A stretch of DNA of 55,080 nt from Arthrobacter celericrescens (GCF_003614925.1 NZ_QYLP01000092.1:1-55080); one strand, 5' to 3'. Counted from the first letter of the stretch, positions 1 through 8,331 are shown. The notes: a model not told the origin generated them from the sequence alone. Translations and numbers: made by a program.

Positions 1-87
1 TACGACAAGCTCGCGCTCACTTACAGAGGCGGCGCCGTCCTCCGGGCCATCAGCATCTGGCTAACAGCTTTAGGAGACACGCCCTAG
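1..87 (+). CDS. IS5-family transposase, C-terminal end only
   Basis: An open frame enters from the window edge and stops with TAG at 85-87. The 28 visible residues begin YDKLALTYRG and end WLTALGDTP. This YDKLAxTYRG ending is typical of IS5-family (IS427-like) DDE transposases. The start, the catalytic residues and the left end of the element lie outside the window. The right inverted repeat probably lies at or just after the stop codon but cannot be fixed from one end. Because the C-terminus is intact, the element may be whole beyond the edge. Confidence 0.7.
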   Translation, partial: YDKLALTYRGGAVLRAISIWLTALGDTP

Positions 88-139
88 CCGCCCCGGAGCA
101 CAAGAAGTCCCAGACCCTCGGCTCGCGGCCCGTGCGGCT

Positions 140-904
140 CTAACTATCCAGGTACTGACCGGCCCACGCGGAGATGATCCGCGCCACCCGTGCCGCCTGG
201 CCCTTGCCGGTGAGCAGGTGTTCGGTGCCTTCGAGCGAGACGAAGCTGCGGGGGTGCCGGGCGGTCTGGAAGATCTCGCTGGCGTTCTCGATGCCCACGG
301 TGTTGTCGGTGGGGGAGTGCAGCACAATCAGCGGCCGATGCAGCGTGCGGATGCAGTCCCGCAGGTCGGCCTTCTCGATGTCCTCCACGAAGTGCCGCCG
401 GACCTCCCTGCGGCGGCCGCCCAGGTTCACCTCGGCGCTGCCTTCGCTGAGGATGGTGTCCACCTCGGCGTCGAACATATGCTCCACGTGCTTGGGCTGG
501 AACGGCGCGGCCACGGTGGCCACCGCCGCGACCTCCGGCAGGCTCCCCGCGGCCGCCAGGACCGCGGCGCCACCGAAGGAGTGCCCCACCAGCAGCGAGA
601 TCTCCTTGTCCTGGCTGCGCATGAACTCCGCGGCCTTGATCGTGTCGGCCACCTTGACGCTGAACGAACCGTCCGACCAGTCACCCGCCGAATCGCCCAG
701 GCCCAGGTTGTCGAAGCGCAGCATGCCCACGCCCTGCTCGGCCAGGCCCTTGCAGATGCGCGACGCGGACGGGCTGTCCTTGCCGAGAGTCAGGCCGTGC
801 GAAAAGAGGCCCCAGCCGCGCACCGGGCCTTCGGGAACGTCCAGGATGCCGGCCAACAGGGCGCCGGTGCTGCCTTCGAAACTGACCTTCACGGATGTGG
901 ACAC
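140..904 (-). CDS. alpha/beta hydrolase (osmotically inducible OsmC-partner type)
   Basis: A 254-residue alpha/beta-fold hydrolase. The segment LVGHSFGGAAVL carries the GxSxG nucleophile elbow (Ser in GHSFG), an acidic residue lies in HSPTDNTVG, and the catalytic His is in the C-terminal EGTEHLLTG. The N-terminal FEGSTGALLAGILDVPEG resembles the hydrolase that in some bacteria is fused to OsmC. The GTG start at 904 was chosen because AAAGGCGG lies about 5 nt upstream and homology begins there; the longer open frame upstream runs into the sdh terminator. Substrate is unknown. It follows the sdh operon on the same strand, separated by a strong hairpin, so it is probably transcribed separately. 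Confidence 0.85.
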   Translation of the reverse strand: MSTSVKVSFEGSTGALLAGILDVPEGPVRGWGLFSHGLTLGKDSPSASRICKGLAEQGVGMLRFDNLGLGDSAGDWSDGSFSVKVADTIKAAEFMRSQDKEISLLVGHSFGGAAVLAAAGSLPEVAAVATVAAPFQPKHVEHMFDAEVDTILSEGSAEVNLGGRRREVRRHFVEDIEKADLRDCIRTLHRPLIVLHSPTDNTVGIENASEIFQTARHPRSFVSLEGTEHLLTGKGQAARVARIISAWAGQYLDS

Positions 905-970
905 CTGTCCGCCTTTCGTTGGTCCTGCCGTCCAGCGTACTGTCCGGCAGGGGCTGGGGTGATTAAGCGC

Positions 971-1010
971 CGACGACGGCGGCCCACCGGAAGGTGGGAC
1001 GCCGTCGTCG
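971..1010 (-). terminator. Hairpin at the end of the sdh operon
   Basis: Perfect 10-bp arms, CGACGACGGC (971-980) and GCCGTCGTCG (1001-1010), enclose a second stem CCCACC/GGTGGG. It lies 29 bp past the sdhB stop. There is no clear U tract, so termination may be GC-hairpin or Rho assisted. Confidence 0.6.
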
Positions 1011-1038
1011 GGCTGTACTGCTGTCCTTGCGGGAACCG

Positions 1039-1821
1039 CTAGATCTTGCGGGCCAGGATGGCCTGCTTGACCTCTGCGATCGCCTGGGTGACCTGGATGC
1101 CGCGCGGGCAGGCTTCGGAGCAGTTGAAGGTGGTGCGGCAGCGCCACACGCCTTCCTTGTCGTTGAGGATCTCCAGGCGCATGTCGCCGGCGTCATCACG
1201 GGAGTCGAAGATGAAGCGGTGGGCGTTCACGATCGCTGCCGGGCCGAAGTACTGGCCGTCGGTCCAGAACACCGGGCAGGAGGAGGTGCAGGCGGCGCAG
1301 AGGATGCACTTGGTGGTGTCATCGAAGCGCTCACGGTCCTCGATGGACTGCAGGCGTTCCTTGGTGGGCTCGTGGCCCTTGGAGATCAGGAACGGCATGA
1401 CCTCGCGGAAGGACTGGAAGAACGGTTCCATGTCCACGATCAGGTCCTTTTCGACCGGCAGGCCCTTGATGGGCTCGACGGTGATGGGCTTGGACGTGTC
1501 CAGGTCCTTGAGCAGGGTCTTGCAGGCCAGGCGGTTGCGGCCGTTGATGCGCATGGCGTCGGAACCGCAGATGCCGTGGGCACAGGAGCGGCGGAAGGAC
1601 AGCGAACCGTCGATCTCCCACTTGACCTTGTGCAGGGCATCCAGCACGCGGTCCGTGCCGTACATGGTCAGCTGGTGGTCTTCCCACGCAGCCTCTTCGG
1701 AGACCTCCGGGTTGTAGCGGCGGACCCGCAGGGTGATGTTGAAGGTGGGGATTTCCCCGCCGCCGCCAACGCCCGCGGGAAGCTCGATCTTGGAGGCCGG
1801 CTCAGCCATTTCGCTCGTCAT
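1039..1821 (-). CDS. sdhB: Succinate dehydrogenase iron-sulfur subunit
   Basis: Electron-transfer subunit of complex II, passing electrons from SdhA flavin to the membrane quinone site. In 260 residues it shows the N-terminal [2Fe-2S] domain (C80, C85, an Asp at the third ligand position as in E. coli, C100) and the C-terminal ferredoxin-like domain with C172, C175, C178 and C182, then C228, C234 and C238 for the [4Fe-4S] and [3Fe-4S] clusters. Length is normal. The ATG at 1821 shares one base with the sdhA stop (TAATG), implying translational coupling. It is the last gene of sdhCDAB and is followed by a strong hairpin. Confidence 0.97.
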   Translation of the reverse strand: MTSEMAEPASKIELPAGVGGGGEIPTFNITLRVRRYNPEVSEEAAWEDHQLTMYGTDRVLDALHKVKWEIDGSLSFRRSCAHGICGSDAMRINGRNRLACKTLLKDLDTSKPITVEPIKGLPVEKDLIVDMEPFFQSFREVMPFLISKGHEPTKERLQSIEDRERFDDTTKCILCAACTSSCPVFWTDGQYFGPAAIVNAHRFIFDSRDDAGDMRLEILNDKEGVWRCRTTFNCSEACPRGIQVTQAIAEVKQAILARKI

Positions 1822-3608
1822 TAGTACTTACGCTCCATCGGCTCGTAACGGGTGAAGACAACGGGCTTCGTCTCCAGACGGATGCCCGCAACGGATTCGG
1901 TGGTGGCCGAGGAATCCTTGTAAGCCATGGAGTGCTTCATGAACTTCTCGTCGTCACGGTCCGGGAAATCTTCACGGTAGTGGCCGCCGCGGGACTCTTC
2001 GCGGTGCAGCGCACCCACGGTCATGACCTTGGCCATGTCCAGCAGGAAGCCAAGCTCCACGGCCTCCAGCAGGTCCAGGTTGAAGCGCCTGCCCTTGTCC
2101 TGGACAACCACGTTCTTGTAGCGCTCCTCGAAGGAGGCGATGTCGCTGAGGACCTGCTCCAGGGATTCCTTCGTGCGGAACACCTGCATGTTGGCATCCA
2201 TGGTGTCCTGCAGTTCCTTGCGGATCTGGGCCACGCGTTCGGTGCCGGTGCCGCCCAGCAGGCCGTTGAGCATGCCGCGGGTCTGGGCCTCCGGGTCCTC
2301 GGGGAGTTCCACGAAGCCGGCGGTCTTGGAGTATTCGGCGGCGGCGATGCCGGCGCGCTTGCCGAAGACGTTGATGTCCAGCAGGGAGTTGGTGCCTAGG
2401 CGGTTGGAGCCATGGACCGAAACGCAGGCAACCTCACCGGCGGCGAACAGGCCCGGGACAACGGTGTCGTTGTCCTGCAGGACCTCCGTGGAGATGTTGG
2501 TGGGGATGCCGCCCATGGCGTAGTGCGCCGTCGGGAACACCGGCACCGGATCCGTGAACGGTTCCACACCAAGGTAGGTGCGGGCGAACTCGGTGATGTC
2601 CGGAAGCTTCGCTTCGATGTGCTCCGGCTCCAGGTGCGTCAGGTCAAGGAGCACGTAGTCCTTGTTCGGGCCGCAACCGCGGCCTTCACGGACTTCGTTG
2701 GCCATGGCGCGGGCCACGATGTCGCGCGGCGCCAGGTCCTTGATGGTGGGGGCATAGCGCTCCATGAAGCGCTCACCTTCGGAGTTGCGCAGGATGGCGC
2801 CTTCGCCGCGCGCACCTTCGGTGAGCAGGATGCCCAGGCCGGCCAGGCCGGTCGGGTGGAACTGGAAGAACTCCATGTCCTCCAGCGGGATGCCGCGGCG
2901 GAAGGCGATGCCCATGCCGTCACCGGTCAGGGTGTGGGCGTTGGAGGTGGTCTTGAAGACCTTGCCCGCGCCGCCGGAGGCGAAGACCACGGACTTGGCC
3001 TGGAACACGTGCAGTTCGCCGGAGGCGAGGTCGTAGGACACCACACCGGCTACGCGCTTCTGCTTGTAGGGGGTGCCGTCCTCACGGACCGCGTCCTCTT
3101 CGACCAGCAGGAGGTCCAGGACGTAGTACTCGTTGTAGAACTCAACGTTGTGCTTGACGCAGTTTTGGTACAGCGTCTGCAGGATCATGTGGCCGGTACG
3201 GTCGGCTGCGTAGCATGCGCGGCGCACGGGGGCCTTGCCGTGGTCACGGGTGTGGCCACCGAAACGGCGCTGGTCGATGCGGCCTTCGGGCGTGCGGTTG
3301 AAAGGCAGGCCCATCTTTTCCAGGTCCAGCACGGCGTCGATGGCTTCCTTCGCCATGACCTCGGCTGCGTCCTGGTCAACCAGGTAGTCGCCACCCTTGA
3401 TGGTGTCGAAGGTGTGCCATTCCCAGTTGTCTTCTTCAACGTTCGCCAGGGCGGCGCACATGCCGCCCTGGGCAGCACCCGTGTGGGAACGGGTGGGGTA
3501 AAGCTTGGTCAGTACCGCGGTGCGTGCACGCTGACCGGATTCGATCGCGGCGCGCATGCCGGCGCCACCGGCACCGACAATAACGACGTCGTACTTATGG
3601 ACCTGCAT
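1821..3608 (-). CDS. sdhA: Succinate dehydrogenase flavoprotein subunit
   Basis: Catalytic subunit of complex II, oxidising succinate to fumarate with covalently bound FAD. It has the N-terminal dinucleotide fold [14 protein letters not shown], the SHTGAAQGG flavin-linkage region including the His, [21 protein letters not shown], and the active-site HPTGLAG and [12 protein letters not shown] segments. The C-terminal domain is intact. The ATG at 3608 (MQVHKYDVV) is preferred; a TTG 21 nt upstream keeps the frame open but adds a non-conserved stretch. It sits between sdhD and sdhB, and the sdhD-sdhA gap holds two GC hairpins. Confidence 0.97.
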   Translation of the reverse strand: MQVHKYDVVIVGAGGAGMRAAIESGQRARTAVLTKLYPTRSHTGAAQGGMCAALANVEEDNWEWHTFDTIKGGDYLVDQDAAEVMAKEAIDAVLDLEKMGLPFNRTPEGRIDQRRFGGHTRDHGKAPVRRACYAADRTGHMILQTLYQNCVKHNVEFYNEYYVLDLLLVEEDAVREDGTPYKQKRVAGVVSYDLASGELHVFQAKSVVFASGGAGKVFKTTSNAHTLTGDGMGIAFRRGIPLEDMEFFQFHPTGLAGLGILLTEGARGEGAILRNSEGERFMERYAPTIKDLAPRDIVARAMANEVREGRGCGPNKDYVLLDLTHLEPEHIEAKLPDITEFARTYLGVEPFTDPVPVFPTAHYAMGGIPTNISTEVLQDNDTVVPGLFAAGEVACVSVHGSNRLGTNSLLDINVFGKRAGIAAAEYSKTAGFVELPEDPEAQTRGMLNGLLGGTGTERVAQIRKELQDTMDANMQVFRTKESLEQVLSDIASFEERYKNVVVQDKGRRFNLDLLEAVELGFLLDMAKVMTVGALHREESRGGHYREDFPDRDDEKFMKHSMAYKDSSATTESVAGIRLETKPVVFTRYEPMERKY

Positions 3609-3641
3609 ACCAGATGCTCTTTCTCTCAAAGTCAGATGGCC

Positions 3642-3685
3642 GGCGGAGGTGCTCCGCCAGTGTGGGCGCCGCCGGAGGGCGGCGC
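3642..3685 (-). repeat. Two adjacent GC hairpins between sdhD and sdhA
   Basis: The first hairpin is GGCGGAG-GTG-CTCCGCC (3642-3658). The second is GCGCCGCC-GGAG-GGCGGCGC (3666-3685). Both have perfect arms and no U tract. In the sdhCDAB transcript they separate the membrane-anchor cistrons from the catalytic ones, so they could act in RNA processing, stabilisation or partial termination. Confidence 0.5.
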
Positions 3686-3695
3686 GGCAGGAGCG

Positions 3696-4172
3696 CTACG
3701 GCGCGGGGCAGAAACCGCCCGGCAGCTGCACGCCGTCGACCACGGGGCACGGGTTGAAGGTGAAGATCACCAGGGTGCCGAGGATGACGATGACTGCGCT
3801 GGCAGCGTAGAGGACAACCTTGAGCCAGAAGCGGGTGGCGTCCTTTTCGGCGTAGTCGTTGATGATGGTGCGCACACCGTTGGTGCCGTGCAGCATCGCG
3901 AGCCACAGCATGGCGAGGTCCCAGAACTGCCAGAACGGATCGGCCCACTTGCCGGCAACGAATCCGAAGTCGATGGCGTGGATGCCTTCGCCTACCAGCA
4001 GGTTCACGAAGAGGTGGCCGAAGATCAGCACCACCAGGACGACGCCGGAAAGGCGCATGAACAGCCAGGCGAGCATCTCGAAGTTGCCCTTGCTGCCGCC
4101 GCTGCGCTTGTACTGCGGCGCGATCTTGCCGGAGCCGAGCTGTCCACTGCGTGGGTTCTGAATGGCGGTCAT
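3696..4172 (-). CDS. sdhD: Succinate dehydrogenase hydrophobic membrane anchor subunit
   Basis: A 158-residue membrane anchor that, with SdhC, binds quinone and possibly heme. It shows a hydrophilic N-terminus, then three hydrophobic helices: WLFMRLSGVVLVVLIFGHLF, the LAMLWLAMLHGTNGVR region, and a C-terminal VVLYAASAVIVILGTLVIF. Histidines in helices one and two (GHLF and LHGTNG) are where anchor subunits place heme or quinone ligands. It starts 3 bp after the sdhC stop. Anchor subunits diverge quickly, so the C/D assignment rests on gene order and the LHGTNGxR motif. Confidence 0.93.
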   Translation of the reverse strand: MTAIQNPRSGQLGSGKIAPQYKRSGGSKGNFEMLAWLFMRLSGVVLVVLIFGHLFVNLLVGEGIHAIDFGFVAGKWADPFWQFWDLAMLWLAMLHGTNGVRTIINDYAEKDATRFWLKVVLYAASAVIVILGTLVIFTFNPCPVVDGVQLPGGFCPAP

Positions 4173-4175
4173 GGC

Positions 4176-4556
4176 TTAGTGGCCTCCCAATGCGAGGGAC
4201 AGGTGGCGGATGGCGAAGCCTGCGAAGGTCACCAGCCAGAGCGCGAGGACAACCCACAGCATCTGGCGCTGGTACTTCGCGCCCTTCTTCCAGAAGTCGA
4301 CGGCAATCACACGCAGGCCGTTGAAGGCATGGAAAATGATCGCTGCGACAAGGCCGGTTTCACCCAAGGCCATGAGGGGGTTCTTGTAGGCGCCGATGAC
4401 GGCCGTGTAGGCCTCGGGGGACACACGCACCAGTGAGGTGTCCAGGACATGGACCAACAAGAAGAAAAAGATCACAACACCGGTAATACGGTGTCCAACC
4501 CAGGACCACATGCCTTCACGGCCGCGGTACAAGGTGCCAGCTGGTTTTGTCGGCAC
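4176..4556 (-). CDS. sdhC: Succinate dehydrogenase cytochrome b556 subunit
   Basis: A 126-residue membrane anchor with the family signature near the start: YRGREGMWSWVGHRITGV followed by helix FFFLLVHVLDTSLV, then the conserved heme-ligand region IFHAFNGLRVIAVDF. Three transmembrane helices are visible. The GTG start at 4556 is supported by GGAAGG 7-8 nt upstream. First gene of sdhCDAB, downstream of a good sigma-70-like promoter at 4643-4671. Confidence 0.93.
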   Translation of the reverse strand: MPTKPAGTLYRGREGMWSWVGHRITGVVIFFFLLVHVLDTSLVRVSPEAYTAVIGAYKNPLMALGETGLVAAIIFHAFNGLRVIAVDFWKKGAKYQRQMLWVVLALWLVTFAGFAIRHLSLALGGH

Positions 4557-4642
4557 TGAATAAACCTTCCTGCATCACAGCGGCGCTGGCACGGGACCAT
4601 GCGGGGGAACGCCAGCTGCGAGAGCACTCGTAGCTCAGCCTA

Positions 4643-4671
4643 AATCTAGGCTTCGCTCACAGCTTATTCAA
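4643..4671 (-). promoter_or_regulatory. Probable sdhCDAB promoter
   Basis: Read leftward: -35 TTGAAT (4671-4666), a 17-bp spacer, -10 TAGATT (4648-4643). It gives an 80-nt leader to sdhC. The remaining intergenic DNA up to manC shows no operator I can name. Confidence 0.6.
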
Positions 4672-4784
4672 TTCAGGTCTCCCTACCCCGCTGGCGAAAT
4701 CGAATGTTTCCCGCCTTGTTTTCAGCCTTTTACATACGCATATGAGACGAACACCACAAAAGGGTTTATGCGGGCGCGGTCGGA

Positions 4785-4796
4785 TAAGGTAAGGCG
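4785..4796 (+). promoter_or_regulatory. -10 box placing the manC transcript start at or near its GTG
   Basis: TAAGGT at 4785-4790 is followed by exactly 6 nt and then the GTG start, the arrangement of actinobacterial leaderless transcripts. No convincing -35. The same GGTAAGGCG stretch could also serve as a weak ribosome site if transcription starts further upstream. Confidence 0.5.
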
Positions 4797-5930
4797 GTGA
4801 GTACAGACAATGCTGCCCTCCCCGAATCCCCGCTGAGCCGCTTCCACGCGGTCATTCCGGCCGGTGGAGTCGGGACGCGCCTGTGGCCCCTCTCGCGTGC
4901 CGCCGCGCCGAAGTTCCTCCACGACCTGACCGGTTCCGGCAGCACCCTGCTGCGTTCCACCTACGACCGGCTCGAGCCCCTCGCCGGCAACCGCGTACTG
5001 GTGGTCACCGGCGTCGCGCACCGTGCGGCCGTCTGCCGCCAGCTCCCCGAAGTGGGCGAGGACGAACTGGTCCTCGAAAGCGAACCGAAGGATTCCGGTG
5101 CGGCGATCGGACTGGCAGCCGCCATCCTGTACCGCCGGGACCCGGACACCATCATGGGCTCCTTCGCCGCGGACCAGGTCATCAGCCCGGACCAGGTCTT
5201 CCAGGACAGCGTCAAGGAAGCCATCCACACGGCGGCCACCGGCAAGATCGTCACGATCGGCATCAAGCCGACCCACCCCTCCACCGGTTTCGGCTACATC
5301 CGCAGCGGCCAGCTGCTCAACATCGACGGCGCACCGAACGCCCATGCCGTGGTCGAATTCGTCGAGAAGCCCAGCGAGGACGTCGCCAGGAAGTACCTCG
5401 AGGCCGGCGACTACGTCTGGAACGCAGGCATGTTCGTGGCGCCGGTGGCACTGATGCTCAAGCACCTTGAGTCGAACCAGCCCGAACTCTTCGCAGGCCT
5501 GGAGGAGATCGCCGCCGCGTGGGACACTCCGCAGCGCGCCGAGGTCACCGCCCGGGTCTGGCCCACCCTGCCGAAGATCGCCATCGACTACGCGGTGGCG
5601 GAACCGGCAGCAGCGGCGGGAGATGTCGCCGTCGTACCGGGCACCTTCCGTTGGGACGACGTCGGTGACTTCGCCGCGATCGGCCGGCTGAACAGCGCCG
5701 GCGACGTCGACGAGGTCACCGTGCTGGGCGAGGGCGCCCGTGTCTTCACCGAGAACGCCAGCGGCGTGGTGGTTTCCGACACGAAGCGCGTCATCGCCCT
5801 GATCGGCATCAAGGACGTGGTGATCGTCGATACCCCGGACGCCCTCCTGGTCACCACCAAGGAGCACGCGCAGCGGGTCAAGGGCGCCGTCGACGCGCTG
5901 AAGGCCAGCGGCGATACCGACGTCCTGTAG
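4797..5930 (+). CDS. manC: Mannose-1-phosphate guanylyltransferase
   Basis: Makes GDP-mannose from mannose-1-phosphate and GTP, the donor for mannosylation and cell-envelope mannolipids. The 377 residues begin with the nucleotidyltransferase signature AVIPAGGVGTRLWPLSR; PKF in AAAPKFLHDL and FVEKP (sugar-phosphate contact) are also present. A C-terminal beta-helix-like region follows, but there is no phosphomannose isomerase domain, so it is the short, single-function form common in actinobacteria. It is divergent from sdhC and stands alone. It could be named manB in actinobacterial usage. Confidence 0.93.
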   Translation: MSTDNAALPESPLSRFHAVIPAGGVGTRLWPLSRAAAPKFLHDLTGSGSTLLRSTYDRLEPLAGNRVLVVTGVAHRAAVCRQLPEVGEDELVLESEPKDSGAAIGLAAAILYRRDPDTIMGSFAADQVISPDQVFQDSVKEAIHTAATGKIVTIGIKPTHPSTGFGYIRSGQLLNIDGAPNAHAVVEFVEKPSEDVARKYLEAGDYVWNAGMFVAPVALMLKHLESNQPELFAGLEEIAAAWDTPQRAEVTARVWPTLPKIAIDYAVAEPAAAAGDVAVVPGTFRWDDVGDFAAIGRLNSAGDVDEVTVLGEGARVFTENASGVVVSDTKRVIALIGIKDVVIVDTPDALLVTTKEHAQRVKGAVDALKASGDTDVL

Positions 5931-6017
5931 CCCCACGGTGCGCCCCGCGGTGTTAACCGAAAAGGCACGATCTCGTAACCAAGAGACCTCTTTCGGTCCG
6001 CGGCGCGCCGGGGTGGC

Positions 6018-6029
6018 TAGAGTTGTGAG
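6018..6029 (+). promoter_or_regulatory. -10 box for a leaderless amidohydrolase transcript
   Basis: TAGAGT at 6018-6023 is 6 nt before the GTG at 6030. No Shine-Dalgarno sequence lies upstream of that GTG. Confidence 0.5.
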
Positions 6030-7229
6030 GTGCGCAATTTCACGACTGAAACCGAGCCGACCCCAGTGGTGGGACCGTGGCTCGAGGAAATCCTGCCGGA
6101 ACTCATCGAATTCCGACGGGACCTGCACGCGCACCCCGAGCTTTCCTTCAAGGAATTCCGTACCACGGACAAGCTCGTGGAGCGGCTCGAGGCCGCAGGG
6201 CTGAAGCCCCGCAGGCTCGAAGGAACCGGCCTCACCGTGGACGTGGGGGAGGGCCCGATAACCACCGCCCTTCGCGGCGACATCGACGCCCTGCCGATCA
6301 TCGAGGAGACCGGGCTTCCCTTCGCCTCGAAGAACCACGGCGTCACCCATGCCTGCGGCCATGACGTGCACACCACCACCATGCTGGGCGTGGCGCTGGT
6401 GCTGCACGGCATGCACCGGGTCCGGCCGCTCGGCGGAACCGTGCGCATCATCTTCCAGCCGGCGGAGGAAACCATGCCCGGCGGCGCGCTGTCCTGCATC
6501 GAGCAGGGCGTGCTCGAAGGCGTGCCGCGGATCATGGCGCTGCACTGCGACCCGCGCATCAACGTCGGCCAGATCGGCACCCGCATCGGCGCGATCACCT
6601 CGGCCTCGGACACCATCAAGATCGAGTTGACGGGCCGCGGCGGCCACACCTCACGGCCGCACCTCACCGAGGACCTCGTCTTCGCGCTCTCCCAGATCGC
6701 CGTCAACGTTCCCGCAGTCCTGTCCCGCCGCGTGGACGTGCGCAGCGGCGTCTCCGTCGTATGGGGACAGATTTCCGCCGGCTCGGCGCCCAATGCGATC
6801 CCGGCAAGCGGCTACATGGCGGGCACCATGCGCTGCCTGGACCGCGACGCCTGGCACGATGCGGGCGAACTGCTCGACGACGTCGTGCGCGAGATCGCCG
6901 CACCGTACGGTGTGGAGGTGCACCTGGAGCACACCCGCGGGGTCCCGCCGGTGGTCAACTCCGAGGACGAGACGGCGATCATCGAAGCCGCCGCCCGCGC
7001 CGAACTCGGCGAGCACGCGGTGGTCCTGACCCCGCAGTCCATGGGCGGGGAGGACTTCGCCTGGTTCCTGGCCGACATCCCGGGAGCCATGATGCGGCTG
7101 GGCACCCACACGCCCGGCGGCGAGGAATACGACCTTCACCGCGGCGACTTCATCGTCGACGAGCGGGCCCTCGGCTACGCCGTGCAGGTCCTCGCCGCGG
7201 CCGCCCTGCGCACCATCCGCGACCTCTAG
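6030..7229 (+). CDS. M20-family amidohydrolase (N-acyl amino acid hydrolase type)
   Basis: A 399-residue zinc peptidase-fold amidohydrolase of the hippurate/IAA-amino-acid hydrolase group, which removes acyl groups from amino acids or related amides in the cytoplasm. Metal-site motifs are all present: DLHAHPELSF, ALRGDIDALP, HACGHDVHTT, FQPAEE (catalytic Glu), a dimerisation-domain GRGGHTSRPH, and the C-terminal GGEDFAWF and LGTHTPGG segments. The GTG at 6030 is supported by the adjacent -10 box. Single gene; its 3' end is followed by a repeat and then a long palindrome. The exact substrate cannot be told. Confidence 0.92.
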   Translation: MRNFTTETEPTPVVGPWLEEILPELIEFRRDLHAHPELSFKEFRTTDKLVERLEAAGLKPRRLEGTGLTVDVGEGPITTALRGDIDALPIIEETGLPFASKNHGVTHACGHDVHTTTMLGVALVLHGMHRVRPLGGTVRIIFQPAEETMPGGALSCIEQGVLEGVPRIMALHCDPRINVGQIGTRIGAITSASDTIKIELTGRGGHTSRPHLTEDLVFALSQIAVNVPAVLSRRVDVRSGVSVVWGQISAGSAPNAIPASGYMAGTMRCLDRDAWHDAGELLDDVVREIAAPYGVEVHLEHTRGVPPVVNSEDETAIIEAAARAELGEHAVVLTPQSMGGEDFAWFLADIPGAMMRLGTHTPGGEEYDLHRGDFIVDERALGYAVQVLAAAALRTIRDL

Positions 7230-7290
7230 TCCCCACCGGCACCCCAGCCTCGTTCCTCGGCCGGGGACCCCTGCCGGCGTGGGCCCGGCG
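7230..7290. repeat. Intergenic REP-like repeat, copy A
   Basis: Starts TCCCCACCGGC immediately after the amidohydrolase stop and ends GCCGGCGTGGGCCC. The ends are imperfect inverted repeats of each other. Related copies occur at 10769-10835 and 27222-27286, sharing the same opening, a central CCTCG/GGGA block and the same closing motif. Confidence 0.6.
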
Positions 7291-7350
7291 CGAACGTACA
7301 CTTGAGGCCCTGAATCCGCCCGATTCGGGGCCTCAGCTGTACGTTCGCGC
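7288..7350. repeat. 63-bp near-perfect palindrome
   Basis: Outer arms GCGCGAACGTACA (7288-7300) and TGTACGTTCGCGC (7338-7350) match perfectly. Inner arms TGAGGCCC (7303-7310)/GGGCCTCA and GAATC/GATTC pair around a 5-nt loop. About 28 of 29 stem positions pair, counting wobbles. It lies between the amidohydrolase and ohrR, just upstream of the OhrR operator, and has no T tract. Confidence 0.75.
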
Positions 7351-7369
7351 TTCCTTTGGGCGAATTGAG

Positions 7370-7398
7370 TTGTGCACAATTTAATTGTGGTCTATCGT
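7370..7398 (+). promoter_or_regulatory. OhrR operator and promoter
   Basis: CACAATTTAATTGTG (7375-7389) is a 15-bp palindrome around a central T, closely matching the OhrR box known from Bacillus (TACAATTAAATTGTA). An overlapping palindrome, TTGTGCACAA, sits at 7370-7379. TATCGT (7393-7398) is a possible -10, 7 nt before the ohrR ATG, so bound OhrR would block the promoter. Reduced OhrR should bind; peroxide-oxidised OhrR should release. Confidence 0.8.
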
Positions 7399-7405
7399 TT
7401 CTTCC

Positions 7406-7846
7406 ATGAGTGACGCACCCCGGCTGAACCACCAGGTCTGTTTCGCGCTGTACTCCGCCTCGAAGGCGGCGACGGCGGTCTACCGGCCCGTGCTCGAATC
7501 GCTCGGGCTGACCTACCCCCAGTACCTCGTGATGCTGGTGCTCTGGGAGGAGGAGCCCCGCACCGTCCGCGAACTGGGCGCGGCCCTCGGACTCGACTCC
7601 GGCACGCTGTCCCCGCTGCTGAAGCGGCTGGACGCACTCGGCCTCGTGGAACGACGTCGTTCGCTTGAAGACGAGCGGCGTGTCGAGGTCCACCTGACCG
7701 CCGCCGGCCGCGAACTCAGCGACGGCGCGTCCGCCGTTCCGAAACGGCTCGCCGACGCCGCCGGGCTGAGCGCCGCGGAGCTGTCCCAGCTGCACGGCAC
7801 CCTGCTCCGGCTTACCGCCGCGCTGCAGGACGCGGATAAGCACTGA
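7406..7846 (+). CDS. ohrR: Organic hydroperoxide-sensing MarR-family repressor
   Basis: A 146-residue winged-helix MarR protein that senses organic peroxides through a reactive N-terminal cysteine. C12 in the NHQVCFALYSASKA segment is that residue, and the tyrosines that hydrogen-bond it in OhrR follow (ALYSAS and GLTYPQYLVM). The recognition region reads ALGLDSGTLSPLLKRLDALGLVERRR. The ATG at 7406 follows the OhrR operator directly. The next gene, Ohr, is the standard target. No second C-terminal cysteine is obvious, so it would be the one-Cys type. Confidence 0.93.
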   Translation: MSDAPRLNHQVCFALYSASKAATAVYRPVLESLGLTYPQYLVMLVLWEEEPRTVRELGAALGLDSGTLSPLLKRLDALGLVERRRSLEDERRVEVHLTAAGRELSDGASAVPKRLADAAGLSAAELSQLHGTLLRLTAALQDADKH

Positions 7847-7899
7847 CCGCATACCTTCCCAGCACGAAATCCAAGAACCCGAAGAACGGACAAAACCCC

Positions 7900-8331
7900 G
7901 TGAAGACCCTCTACACCGCGGAGGCACTGGCCTCCGGCGAAGGCCGCGACGGCAACGCACGCAGCAAGGACGGCAAGCTGGACGTGGCATTGGCCAGCCC
8001 CGTGGAACTCGGCGGCAACGGCCAGGGCACCAACCCGGAACAGCTGTTCGCGGCCGGCTACGCTGCCTGCTTCCACTCGGCGCTGCGCCTGGTGGGCCGC
8101 AAGGCCCGCGCGGACCTCACCGATTCAGCGGTCGCCGCCAAGATCCACTTCGGCGCCCTCGAGGATGCCGAAGGCTACGGCCTCGCCGCCGAACTCGAAA
8201 TCGCCCTGCCGGCACTCGACCGTCAGGCCGCCGAGGCCCTCGTGGCCAAGGCCCACCGGATCTGCCCCTACTCCAACGCGACCCGCGGGAACATCGACGT
8301 CGACATCAAGCTCGTGGAGGTGGCCGCATGA
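7900..8331 (+). CDS. ohr: Organic hydroperoxide reductase, Ohr
   Basis: A 143-residue OsmC/Ohr-fold thiol peroxidase that reduces organic hydroperoxides. The two catalytic cysteines are C57 (GYAACFHSAL) and C122 (HRICPYSNATRGN), and the N-terminal NPEQLFAAGYAACF signature is complete. GTG start. It lies 53 bp after ohrR and overlaps the next gene by 4 bp (ATGA), so all three are probably co-transcribed and induced by peroxide. Confidence 0.95.
   Translation: MKTLYTAEALASGEGRDGNARSKDGKLDVALASPVELGGNGQGTNPEQLFAAGYAACFHSALRLVGRKARADLTDSAVAAKIHFGALEDAEGYGLAAELEIALPALDRQAAEALVAKAHRICPYSNATRGNIDVDIKLVEVAA

Noticed and set aside
2412..4436. A 674-codon open frame on the plus strand across the sdh operon
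   Set aside because: Antisense shadow of sdhA, sdhD and sdhC. No start context and no recognisable domain.
4722..6647. A 641-codon open frame on the minus strand across manC and the amidohydrolase
   Set aside because: It is a GC-bias shadow of two confident genes with full motif sets; its product is low-complexity Arg/Gly/His-rich with no family features.
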